Below are positions 1 through 11,700 of a stretch of 64,000 nucleotides of DNA, one piece after another; the stretch's first letter is position 1; the number at the start of each line of letters is the position of its first letter. The DNA is from Rugalucina vietnamica (lineage: Eukaryota > Mollusca > Bivalvia > Lucinida > Lucinidae), in assembly GCA_964017185.1 (NCBI GenBank), contig OZ024878.1, forward strand, positions 13,897,351-13,961,350. The letters run 5' to 3'. Both the position numbers and the translations under genes were made by a program. The notes under the pieces were generated by a model that saw only the letters and a list, made by a program, of their open reading frames with translations, was not told where the DNA came from and searched no databases.

Positions 1-206
1 TGCAAGGAGCATCTATCTCCCAACTCAACACATATGCAGCCGAGGCCAGTATGAAAATCATAGGAACTTGGTCAAATTTTCCTGTTTAAGGTTAATATTG
101 ATTGCCTGTAAGTTTAGAAGTAGGTTGTAAATACTTTGTATTGATTTCTACTTTGTTTACTTCATGTTGCGACTTATTGTCTTTAATATCTCTTCTGCAT
201 TATCTT

Positions 207-440
207 AGCCACAACACGAGAAAAACAATCTTTGGAGTTTTCCACCTGGTCCAACATAAACTGGCCTGTATAGTCACTGAAGAAGGCTAGAAGCATGAAA
301 TTTCAGATTTAAGAAGGAGATGGATTGTGCTATCCATGAAGCGGAAACAAAGGCGCTGATCGGCTGTGCAGTTACTGCACAGCTGATCTGCGCCTTTGTT
401 TTCGCATATGCAAAAAAGCCAGTTTTCTCATTACGCGGCT
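207..440. repeat. MITE family B
   Basis: This family has GAGCCGC...GCGGCTC terminal repeats and a central hairpin of GCGAAAACAAAGGCGC with TGATCAGC arms. This is a diverged copy; the hairpin is at 340-407. Confidence 0.8.
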
Positions 441-603
441 AAACTGATAATTGAATTACGGTGTCAACTCCTACATAATGTAAATAGGCATGTTGTATCT
501 ATATTACATGAACCCCGGCTTGTGAAAACATGCTCTGAGCACATTTGTGGACAATCTAGTAGTCTAGTCAGCTTTTGCTTCCTCTTTATATTAAATATGA
601 TAT

Positions 604-822
604 GAGCCGTCTTGTAAGAAAACCAACAATGTGGTTTCTGAACAGGTCCAACACAAAACAAGCTGTACAGTCACAGAAGATGGAAATTTTGGATTTTGGA
701 AGAAGAGGAAGTGTTTTATCCCTCTAGCGAAAACAAAGGCGTTGAACAGCTTTGCGGTTACCGCGAAGCTGATCTGCGTCTTTGTTTTCGCATATGCAGA
801 TTGTTGGTTTTCTCATGAGGCT
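604..822. repeat. MITE family B
   Basis: gagccgtcttgtaagaaaac to ttttctcatgaggct; hairpin at 728-795. Confidence 0.85.
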
Positions 823-1641
823 GAAGTTACCACCTATTTGCAAAATTTGAAGTTTTGTGCTGAATGCATTGACTTAATTTTTGTGACAGAATAGGATCAT
901 AAAGGCAGTGCAGGTTTGATATGTGATGGGTCTATTGTTGTTCTTCAAAGTAAAGTATATGTGCCACAATGTGATGCCTAGGCCAGGGTATATTGACTCA
1001 TTGTTGTCGGAACATTGCAGATGGGTATGGTTTTCTTGTGACCCGAAAATGGTTGTAGTTTGATAGGTTTTGCTTTTCAAAATGGCCACCAAAGCGTAGC
1101 AATGGGTGTATGTAGTGTGAAATCATTAAAATATCAAGAAGAATGCTTTAAAAACTGCTTCATAATAGGTCAGTTATGTGAGAATGTGAGGGAAATAGTT
1201 GCTTCTGCAATATAAGCAAACAATATAGACTCAGATCAGCTTGCACTTTGGTTTCAAAAATCTGAGTGAAGTGAAATACTCTTGAAATACATGTACATGT
1301 ATTTCCCCCTCCCCCTGGACTACTGCTTTTTATTAATACATGTATAAAGAAAGATACCTATGGCAAGCAGAAAATTCAGTGATCTTATCGACAATCAAAT
1401 TGCGGCAAATTTGTCTCTGATACTGATGCTGCAGCAATATTGATTCAAAGGCCAATCAAAGCAATCCTCTAGGGTTATTCTAGTAAATAAAGAATCATTT
1501 ACTTAAATTATCTAGCTCACAACAAAATGTGCCAGTCATCTCAAGAGCTATTAATCTAAATAGAGAATTTCTCAATCAGTAGCATGTCTGTAAATCTATC
1601 CATCAGTGGGCCCTTGATGATCCTCTGGTCCAGTGTTCAAT
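823..1641. other. PACSIN intron or upstream DNA, nothing recognised
   Basis: No exon or repeat was recognised. Missing 5' F-BAR exons were sought here and not found. Confidence 0.4.
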
Positions 1642-1875
1642 GAGCCGCCTCGCGGGAAAACCAACAATGTGGTTTCCGAACTGGTCCGACACAAACCCAC
1701 CTGTACAAGCACAGAAGATGGCTAGAGGCTGGAAATTGTGGATTTAGGAAGTAGAGGAACTGTACTCTCCGTGTAGCGAAAACAAAGGCGCTGATCAGCT
1801 TCGCAGTAACTGCGAAGCTGATCTGCCCCTTTGTTTTCGCATTTGCAAATTGTTGGTTTTCTCATGAGGCAGCTC
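1642..1875. repeat. MITE family B
   Basis: gagccgcctcgcgggaaaac to ctcatgaggcagctc; the near-perfect hairpin is at about 1777-1841. Confidence 0.9.
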
Positions 1876-1969
1876 AAATACTAGCCTCCATCAGACAAAA
1901 TTTTGCATCACATACATTACAGGACAGATGTCCTGTATGAAAGTTGGGTAAAACCTGAGCAGGCGAGTT

Positions 1970-2235
1970 GTTGGTCAGGTAACCATCCAGAGTCTGTCAG
2001 ACAGAAGGTGCTCTAAAGGTTACTTGAACACTACTTGTCCGGTACATTCCTTTCATGAAGATTTGGTCATAAAATATTTCTACAGCCATTCTTTCTCTTC
2101 CACTGTTTCAAGATGAGTACATTTACTTGTCAGTTAGAGGTGAAAGTAGTGCGCACTAAGTGCTGGTAACCTGCAAAATGAAGGCTCGCCTAAAAACAGT
2201 ATGGCTTGAATAACTGACTGTCCAGACATGATCTT
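1970..2235. repeat. dispersed repeat R
   Basis: It shares cattcctttcatgaagattt, tacagccattctt and acttgtcagttag with 20020-20275, so this is a diverged repeat pair. The type is unknown. Confidence 0.6.
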
Positions 2236-2981
2236 AGCTTGTATCCTTGATTTTTTTTTTCCGTTGTAATTTCTATTGTCGCTCCCATCTTCGACATTTC
2301 TTATAACAAGTTTTGTTTTTGCACAATTGAATTATTTTGTGTAAAATCATTTGGCTGATTTTTTTTCTTTCTTCCAAATTGGATTGAATTTTCAGTCTGA
2401 TTTGAAACAGAACCAGTTTACTGCTGATTGCAAGGTCTTGATGCCTAGTGAAACATTACTGGGTAAATGAAATTTTCAGGAATTTAAATTTGATTCAAAT
2501 CAAGTCATTTAAGAATCATTGATCAGAAAGCTGAGGCTTTGCCAAAACCTGTATTGTACATTTGATTGATGTCTTTTTGACTAGAATTGATAAAAAAGCT
2601 AGGATTTTTGCTAAAAATAGATGGCACTAAATTACAAAAGTTGGGAAGTGCTATCGCATTGTGGATTGAAACTTAGGGGTTCTAACCCTGCTTGCAGCGA
2701 GTTGTGTCCTTAACCAAGACACACCAACTCCCAATCACTAGATTTGCTGTTGTTTAAACCACTATGTTCTATAAACGAAACCTAATGCATATAACCTAGA
2801 AAGGAACACAAATCTTTTTAGACCTTGCATTTTCTGCTCTAGTTGGTAACAGCAGTCTGATCTGCATTTATTTTCTGATTCCTGACCTCACGGCTTATAA
2901 TTGTCAGAAGCTTACAACACAGAATGTACGAGAGGTTTTGTTTCCGAAGTTTATTAGTCGTTATTGATTCTTACGCCATTT

Positions 2982-3215
2982 GAGCCGCCCCATGGGAAAA
3001 CCAACAATCTGCAAAGGCGAAAACAAAGGCGCAGATCAGCTTCGCGGTAACCGCGAAGCTGATCAGCGCCTTTGTTTTCGCTACTCGGATAGTACAATTC
3101 CTCCTGTACTTAACCCCAAAATTTCAAGCTTCTAACTCTTTTCTGTGACTGTACAGGTCGGTTTGTGTCGGACCTGCTCGGAAACCACATTGTTGGTTTT
3201 TCCACGAGGTGGCTC
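2982..3215. repeat. MITE family B with 4-bp duplication ATTT
   Basis: gagccgccccatgggaaaac to cacgaggtggctc, flanked by attt on both sides (2978-2981, 3216-3219). Confidence 0.92.
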
Positions 3216-3944
3216 ATTTGTTGCGTGAAATTCTGCTACAGTAATGGGAGCAATAAATATGTATAGAGATTATCTAAGGGGATGATTTTGTTAAGTCTCC
3301 ACGGAAAATGAGCCTCGGCACGCGATGTAATGATGAAGCCAAACAGGAATGGATTTCGTTCCCGAGATATTAAGCAACTCTCATATACAAAACTAAAAAT
3401 GAAAAGATGAATAATTTTCCATAATATTTTGTCATGATTATACTAAATTGCAAGTCATCTTCATACTAATTAGTGTTTGTTGATGTCATAATCTGACAGG
3501 TTGAAATTTGTTAGTGGTTGGCTTATCCCACTGACAGTTCCCCTTTCCTATTACATGTATTTGATTGAGTGTGCCCATTTGGCAGACAACCTGAATGAAA
3601 GGATAGAGCGAGGTTTGTGTCTTGTGTGTGTCAGTTCCTTGGTTTACAGTTTTGTTTTTCATCTTGAGTACAACAATGTTTTTTCCCATGTCATGGCTCA
3701 TTTCAAATTTCATCTTGGGATATACCACACAAGATTATGAGACACATAATCGAAGAAGCTTGCTAAAAGCGCAGTTGTAGATGAGTTGTTATACCATGCC
3801 TACTTATCAGTGGCTTCATGGATAGTGGAATCTTCCAATGGTTGACTAACAAGGCTTTCAAGCCTTTTAATAGCTTTTGAACGTTGGTTTCATGTTTTTA
3901 CCTTAACCAAATGAATGACAAAATAAAGTTACACCCTATGGGCG
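3216..3944. other. PACSIN intron, nothing recognised
   Basis: Overlapping short ORFs on both strands at 3486-3740 have no recognisable domain and look accidental. Confidence 0.4.
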
Positions 3945-4080
3945 GTTTGCCTTTATTGCGTCAGGGTCAACATTTGTCACCAACATGACAGGCATATGTA
4001 CCAGCTGGGTTTCGTACCAGCAACCCCTTGATTGCTAAGTGAACAGGCTATCCATTACACCACCGCGGCTGTTATACACA
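3945..4080 (-). repeat. possible tRNA-derived SINE fragment
   Basis: On the - strand ggtggtgtaatggatagcc (A-box-like) and tggtacgaaaccc (B-box-like). Confidence 0.45.
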
Positions 4081-4467
4081 CCATATTTTGAGGTCAGTGT
4101 TTCATATATCCTTAGGCAGCGATGTACTTTGATAATATAGTTGTACATCTTCCTTCCTTGTGATTAATTGTTTATTGAATGGTAAATTAGAATGATATTG
4201 ACAGCTTTGACCTACACAAATATTTGTCATGACCACATAAAATCTTATACTTTTACTTACAACAATTATCATGTACATGATCTGTCTCAGCAGTGAGAAA
4301 GCACGACTCAGGGCTCACATTAACACATTTTTAAGGGTTTTTTACACCCTAAATTTGTCATGTACCCCCAAAATTGACAACTTATACACTCCTATACATA
4401 AGAGGTATAAAAGTGGGAGGGGTGTAGTACTCACATATAAAATGGGTATGAATGTGCCTTGCTAGGT

Positions 4468-4665
4468 TAAAAAGAATGGGGCTTTCAGAGCTGATAAAAC
4501 GGTAAAGGTTGTGCCTTTAGAGCTGAAAGAATTGTAAAAGTATTGGCTTTAGAGCTGATCGAACGGGGAGTTCAGAAAAAGTGGGTGCTTTTAGAGCTGA
4601 TAGAAGTGAAAAAAGTGGAAGTTTTCAGAGCTAAAAAACTAAAAAAGGGAGGCTTTAGCGGGGCA
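4468..4665 (+). repeat. minisatellite, about 46-bp units
   Basis: gctttcagagctgataaaac, gcctttagagctgaaagaa, ggctttagagctgatcgaa, gcttttagagctgatagaa and gttttcagagctaaaaaac follow each other at 40-50 bp. Confidence 0.75.
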
Positions 4666-4811
4666 CATACCCATACTACCTTAATATAGGAGTATTACCT
4701 TAATATAGGAGTTTTATATTAAGCCAACGTACCCTCTATTTCAAAATTCAGTGGGAACCCTGTGACCGTTTATCTGTCGGTATTTTCTGTTACTGAGCGG
4801 ATCATATTAAG

Positions 4812-4945
4812 CCTCCATGGCATATTGGTTACCAGGGGTTGTGGGTTCAATTCTGGGGTTATACAATTTCCTGCCTTGATAGTACTGGGGAATGCGATTG
4901 TCTTGCATGTCATTCTTGGTTTACTATCTATCTCTGCCATGTAGT
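4812..4945 (+). repeat. possible tRNA-derived SINE fragment
   Basis: agcctccatggcatattggtt (first part only A-box-like) and gtgggttcaattctgggg (B-box-like). Confidence 0.35.
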
Positions 4946-5094
4946 GTACTTCAGCATGTCATTTTGGACTGGTTCAATACCCATTGGCTCCTGACTGACG
5001 TGACTGACTAAAATGACCATTACATATATGACAACTGCCCAGTCTCATTTGAGTCCAATTAGAATGGAAATCTTTCAAGACATGGTTTCTGTTA

Positions 5095-5528
5095 TGCACC
5101 AGTCATTTGAATCCCCGGCCCCCCTAGGGCCGGGCATAGCAGGGACATGGCAGAGATTAAGTGCCAGGATTTAACCTCTGGCGAGAGCATGAATTAAATT
5201 CATTAACGCCAAAGGCTGTCTTTGTGTGTGTCTGTAGGAGGTGTTCAAATTCTTCTCTGCAACCACTGGTCTAAATTAATATGCCTATCTCAGGGCCATG
5301 GACTATGCTCGTAAAGATTATTCAAATAGCTTAGGTCATTTGTGGTCACTCCTCATTATTGTCAGTGCCTGGAGGGCCATGGCTTTTAGCAGGGACTTTA
5401 CCAAAAATTTGGCCCCACAAGGCGGGGCTTTTACCCAGGCTTGAAAATTCAAAAAGTTAAAAGCCCCGCTATTCCCCGGCCCTAGGGGGGGGGGGGGGGG
5501 GCGGGCGTGGATACAAATGACTGGTGCA
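5095..5528. repeat. MITE with 3-bp TTA duplication (PIF/Harbinger-like)
   Basis: The ends tgcaccagtcatttg and caaatgactggtgca are inverted and flanked by TTA (5092-5094, 5529-5531). A GC-rich subterminal part has a 17-G run (5485-5501). The superfamily call rests on the TTA target only. Confidence 0.75.
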
Positions 5529-5580
5529 TTACTTTGTTATATCAATAATATTTTACATGTACATGTATTTCTATAAACAG

Positions 5581-5706
5581 TTGAAAAAGTTACAAGAAAG
5601 GTTACGGAAATGCCAGGCCGATGTGGAGAATACACACGACAAATACACAGCTTCGTTAAATGATCTGAATGGATACAACGCCAAATATATGGAAGATATG
5701 AATGAG
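5581..5706 (+). CDS. PACSIN: PACSIN exon: F-BAR segment
   Basis: The acceptor is ...ctataaacag and the donor is GAG/gtcggt. The exon is 126 bp, 42 codons in phase 0, starting LKKLQERLRKCQADVE and ending KYMEDMNE. This is the coiled, charged third-helix region of the PACSIN F-BAR domain. A MITE ends only 52 bp before the exon. Confidence 0.92.
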
Positions 5707-8700
5707 GTCGGTATTCTCTAGATTTCATTCCAGTATTGATAAAACCATACTTTTACACTATAAAAGTTGGAGCGCACTTAGAGATAGAGGCATGTACTTC
5801 AAAACGAAAGGTCCTGGTTTTATTCCCATGCACCAAGCTGTGTTGTTGAGCAAGGTTCCCCATACTACTGGTTTGAACCCAGGAAGCTATGGCTTTGTCA
5901 AAATTGTTGACTGTGATGTTAAGCTATGACGAAGCCAGACGCTAGGGGAGAGAAAGTCTACACAAGCCATAACAGCAACACAACAGTGTAATAATGCACA
6001 GAAAAAGCAAGATGACCAACTTCTTCCCAGTTAAATAACAGTTACTGATGACACCCATTATGACTTAAATGTATTTGGGTCGCTTTGTCTGTAAAAATAT
6101 GTTAATTTTCTGATGGACATCTTGGTGTCAGGCAAGTTTATGAGCGAAACCAGGTGAAAATTATGTCTAATTCTGGGTTTTCTTGTTTTCAGGTATTCGA
6201 TAAATGTCAAGCTTTTGAGCGGAAAAGAATAGACTTTGTTAAAAAGATAATGTTTGATATTCACCAATGTTTAGACCTATCTGTAGATCCAAGGTGAGTA
6301 AAGATGATTATAAAGAAAAGAGTATATTATATATGTTTGAGAAAACTAGATTTTTGCCTATGCGAAAACAAAGGCGCAGATCAGCTGTGCAGTAACTGCA
6401 CAGACTGCACAGCTGATCAGCGCCTTTGTTTTCGCATCTCGGATAGTACAATTCCTCTTCTTATTAAATCCGAAATTTCAAGCTTTCAGCCCTTTTCTGT
6501 GACTGTATAGGCCGGTTTATGTCAGACCTGGTTGGAAACATGTCGCAGCTCATATGAGCCATGACACAAGATGTAAAAACTGGTCTTCAGGGTTTCAGAT
6601 CAGGTCAGACACAAACCTATCTGTACAGCCACAGAAAATAGCCTAAGCTTGAAATTTTAGATTTAACAAGAAGAGAGTGGGCTATATGTGAAGCAAAAAC
6701 AAAGGCACAGATCAGCTGTGCAGTTACTGCATAACAACTGATCTGAGGCTTTGTATTTCCCATTATACCGAGGCAGATCTAACATGTACCCGCATTCCAT
6801 GTTTTCAACAAAAATAAGAAAAATGTCAAAAATTTTCAAGGAAGTAGACTTTGTTTGATATTCACCAGTGTTTAGTCCTTTCTGTAGACCCAAGGTAGGT
6901 AAAAAGATGGCAAGATTTTACATGTATGAGTGTATTCATGGGGTAACTGTATGGTTAGATGTAAGTTCAGATATTTTGAGACACTTAATATCCTTAGACA
7001 TGAATTCTGACTGCATATACACATACAATGATATATGTCCCCAAATGGAAATTTGAATAGTTTTGCCTACTCAAAGAACTTATCTATCTTTAAACATTAA
7101 AAATACAGCATTTTTCACAAAACATGCGCATCGTCAGTGACTTAAAATCACAACATTGCCCAATCTCATTCAAAGTTACTAATTACATCAGGATTTGGAT
7201 GGTATATTGAATAACATGAAAGAATGATTAACACATTGATGTTATTTGCAATTATCACACAAATGATTTGCACCCACACAATATACATATTTGAGCCGCC
7301 TCGTGGGAAAACCAACAATGTGGTTTCCGAACAGGTCCGACACAAACCGGCCTGTACAGTCACAGAAGATGGCTAGAGGCTTGAAATTTTGGATATAAGT
7401 AGAAGAGGAATTGTACTATCCGAGTAGCGAAAACAAAGGCGCTGATCAGCTTGATCTGCGTCTTTGTTTTTGGCATATGCAGATTGTTGGTTTTCCCATG
7501 AGGCGGCTCATTTTTCTTGAGCTGTACAAAATTCAAAATTTTCAATTAAAAAAATTCTGATATTTTCCTAAAACATTGGCTGTGTGTATGTACCCTAGAA
7601 CAGTATCAGAGGGGCAGTTCTAACAAGTACCCACAGTCTATGTTTTACTGCAAAAATGAAAAGCATGTCTCATTGAGGTAAAATACTGTCAATTAAATTT
7701 TCGGGTAACTTTTATTTCGCAAATTTTCTATTTCCGAAATATTTGCGAGGTCTTAAAAATTCACGAACCAGTGTTCATGCAGTCCTATGGTATTTAGCAG
7801 TTCTTTATCAGCAAGAACATTGAATTTCAGAGGCATCAAATTCATGAATATTCACGAAAATTAAGTTCTCGTGAACATTACTGAACTTACAGTAATCTTG
7901 AAAGGGATGTTTAACTGAATAAAGACTACTATATTTCAGATATTCACAAGTGTACACAGATCTTCACAGTACTATCAGCAATACAGACGCCGATAAAGAT
8001 CTCAAATGGTGGTCAGAAAATCATGGTGCTGATATGCCAATGGCTTGGCCAGTTTTTGAGGTAACTATAATGAGAGAACCAACAATTTGCCTATGCGAAA
8101 AGAAAGGCGCAGACCAGCTTCACAGTAACTGCGAAGCTGATCAGCACCTTTGTTTTCGCTGCACGGATAGTATGAATCCTCTTCTACTTAAATCATGGTG
8201 CTGATATGCCAATGGCTTGGCCAGTTTTTGAGGTAACTGTATGATCCACGTCATGAGACTACCAACATTTTGCATATGGGAAAAGAAAGGAGCAGATCAG
8301 CTTTGCAGTAACTGATCAGCGCCATTGTTTTCACTGCACGGATAGTACAATCCCTCTTCTACTTAAATCCAAAATTTCAAGCGTCTTGCTATCTATAAAC
8401 CAAGGTCCTGTCTCCATATGACCTTAGCTATTGGTGGGACGCTAAACCCAAAATCAACCAACCATTATGTGGAGCCCTAATAGTTTTAAGTTACCAAATC
8501 AAGCATAATCATGTTGAATGATATTCCCTCTCATATATTTCTACCCATAAGCCTGGCATCCTGTTGTGGGACATAGGTAAACAGTATAGCTCAGGATAAG
8601 TCAATTCATTTCAAGTGTGTTATACACCTGGACCTCTTTATAACATGATTCATTACAACACGGTTTAGGATATAATACTGATCACTGTTGGACCCAAATT

Positions 8701-11700
8701 AGACTATTTTTGCTACATGTCTTTACATTTTACTCTCATTATAACACAGATTGAATAGCTAACACGGAAATTGGTTTGGACCCCAGCAGTAGTGTTATAA
8801 AGAGGTCCAGGTGTATTGTAATGGTTAAATATTTCTGCAGGAATATTCCCCAGAATTAAAAGCAATTTCACAAAAGAAGGTGTCCCAGATTTCACAAGGC
8901 GGCGAGGGCGGCATTACCATAACTAGCATCAAACACTCGACAGACAACTTCGTACCGTCGACATCGACGACGGGGTCCAGCAACAGGAACTCCCAGATTT
9001 CCCAGAAGAACGAGTCTTACAGCTACAACAACACGCAGGAAACCACGGTGACAACGCGAGGCGTTGCCGAGCAACCGAACGATTCAACACCCAGGTGGGT
9101 CGATGAGCTGAGGTCAGTTATCTTGTATATCATGTATCCACACAAAATATTTCTCACATGGGTTATCCAGAGACAACCTAGGCGACTGAGAACAACCTAT
9201 GTAGATGAAATCAATAAGCGACAATCGGGAGTAAATGCTTGTCTGGGAATATCTTGCAACAGATCAATCTGGGGCCAGTTGTTCAAAATTAATGATGTCA
9301 ATAGTTAACGATTCGTCAAAATTTCAAACATGAATATTACAAATACACTATTATTTTTTGTTGATAAAATGTGAGAATCCTTTGCAGTGCAAAGGATTCT
9401 CACATTTTATCAACAAAAAATAATAGTGTATTTGCTTATTTAGTCGGCATTTACATGTACTTAACGAGTTGAGGTTTTAACGATGATGACGTTAAGCTAA
9501 CGAAGTTTTATACAACTGGCCCCTGATCTGTGGTGTAGAATTTGTATCCGATAGCCTGATAATGATTTCATCTGCATTGGTTGTTCTCTCTTGTGCTTTG
9601 TGTGTCTAGATAAGCAATTTGATTCTATCCAGGTATTTTAACCAGTAACCTACTTGTGTGGATATGGGGATTTTAGTAATAACTAAAGGATAATCTTTGA
9701 AAACATGTAACAAGCTGTAAATACTTATTGAGTCGCTACACCAGAAAACAAACAATCTGCATATGCCATATGCGAAAACAAAGACGCAGATCAGCTGTGC
9801 AGTAACTGCACAGCTGATCAGCATCTTTGTTTTTGCCACACAGATAATACAATACCTCTTCTTGACTTCTGTGACTGTACATGCTGATTTGGTCGGCAAC
9901 CTAGATTGTTGGTTTTCACATGCCGCAGGGCTGCATCTCAATTAATTAGAAGATCAGGAAAGGTGATTTTCTGATTTTATGGGAAGACCAAGGAAAGATG
10001 TTTTAACAAACAAGTTTACAGTTTATCTCCCTTTAATAATTTTGCTTCACTGCTCAGTCTAATGATAAAATTTGGAACATTTCTAGCTCTGTGAAATCAA
10101 GAACAATATTTAGCCAGGTCTTTGTAAGAGAGAGACAACTAATTCTGTCATATATGAGCTTTTACTCTCACAATATCTTATATTTGCACTTTCAGCTGGG
10201 GGTAAATATTTTCTCATAGATGTTTTATAGTGTGTATAATTTGTGTGAGCAATGATTTGACAAAACCAAGACTGCCTTTGAAATCACTGGTTATCCAGAA
10301 GTAACCATCACAACTGAGCAGGAAAACATGCCTGTGAAATGTGATAGTTCGTCTCTCACTAATGAGAAAGACCATCATTATTTCTTGAATAGTGCTGATG
10401 TGTGTTGGTGAGTTCTTTGATGGCTGACTAGGCCAATTCTGGCTCTAAACTGTCGGTTGCAAGTAGAGCAAGTCAATGTCATAGAGTCTGCTGGTGGCAC
10501 ATTTGTTTTGGCTTTGCGCTCTCTTCGCTTTCTTTCAGCTTCACAGATTCTTTTCTTTTCATAGAGAGCTGCTCCTTTGTTGATGAGACCTCGCCACTTT
10601 GATCGCTCCTGTGCAGTCTGTTCCCAGGACCCCATTGGTATTTTGAAATCCTTCAGAGAGGCTTTGAGGGTGTCTTTGTAGCGTTTCTTCTGGCCACCTT
10701 GAGAGCGCTTTCCCTCCTGTAGTTCTCCATAGAAAACTTTCTTTGGAAGTCGCGCATCAGGCATTCTTATAACATGGCCAGTCCATCTTAGCTGTGCTAG
10801 CTTTAAGACTGTATGCATGCTTTGCATCCCTGCTTTCCTCAGGACCTCTGTGTCTGGAATCTTGTCCTGCCACTTGATTTTTAACAACTTTCTCAAACAG
10901 CTTAAGTGGAAATGGTTAAGTCTCTTTGCATGGCGTTGGTATACTGTCCAGGTCTCACATGCATACAAGAGGGTTGGCAGTACCACAGCCTTGTAGACTT
11001 TCAGCTTGGTGTCAAGCTTGATTCCATTTCGCTCCCAGACATTTGCACGGAGTCTTCCGAATGCCACACTAGCTTTTGCAATTCTGGCAGTGATCTCATC
11101 ATCAATATGCACTGCTCTGGAGAGAGTGCTTCCCAGGTAGGTGAACTTGTCAACAACTTTCAGTTTTTGCCCATTCACAGTGATGGTTGGTTCATTATAT
11201 GGTTTTCCGGGGGCTGGTTGGTGTACAACCTCTGTCTTTTTTGTGCTGATTGTGAGATCATAGTTATCACATGACTGTGAGACTTGATCCATGGCTCTTT
11301 GCATTTTTGCCTCTGTGTTGGCATTCTTATCCATATCATCTGCATAGAGGAGCTCATCTAGCACATCAGTCTGGACCTTAGTTTTGGCTTGCAACCTTCT
11401 GAGGTTGAATATGTTGCCATCAAAACGGTACCTGATTGGAAAACCAGTGTCACTGTCCTGAAAAGCATCCATAAGCATGGCAGAAAACATCATGCTGAAC
11501 AGTGCTGGTGCCAGAACACAGCCTTGTTTGACCCCATTTGTTACTTCAAATGGTTCAGAGAACTCTCCATCATTCTGCACACGTGCCTGCATGCCATCAT
11601 GAAACTGCCGCACCATAGCTATGAATCTGGGTGGACAGCCAAACTTGGCCATGATTTTCCAGAGTCCATCACGACTAACAGTGTCAAAAGCTTTGGTGAG

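Noticed and set aside
340-407. ORFs reading CxCENKGADQLxSNCxADQ and similar in many places
   Set aside because: They are translations of the family B hairpin and its flanks and recur wherever the MITE does.
3486-3740. Overlapping 80-codon ORFs on both strands
   Set aside because: No domain, no splice context, no repeat; likely chance open frames.
1-5580. Missing N-terminal F-BAR exons of PACSIN
   Set aside because: I looked for the conserved early F-BAR blocks on the + strand and found none; they probably lie before the window.
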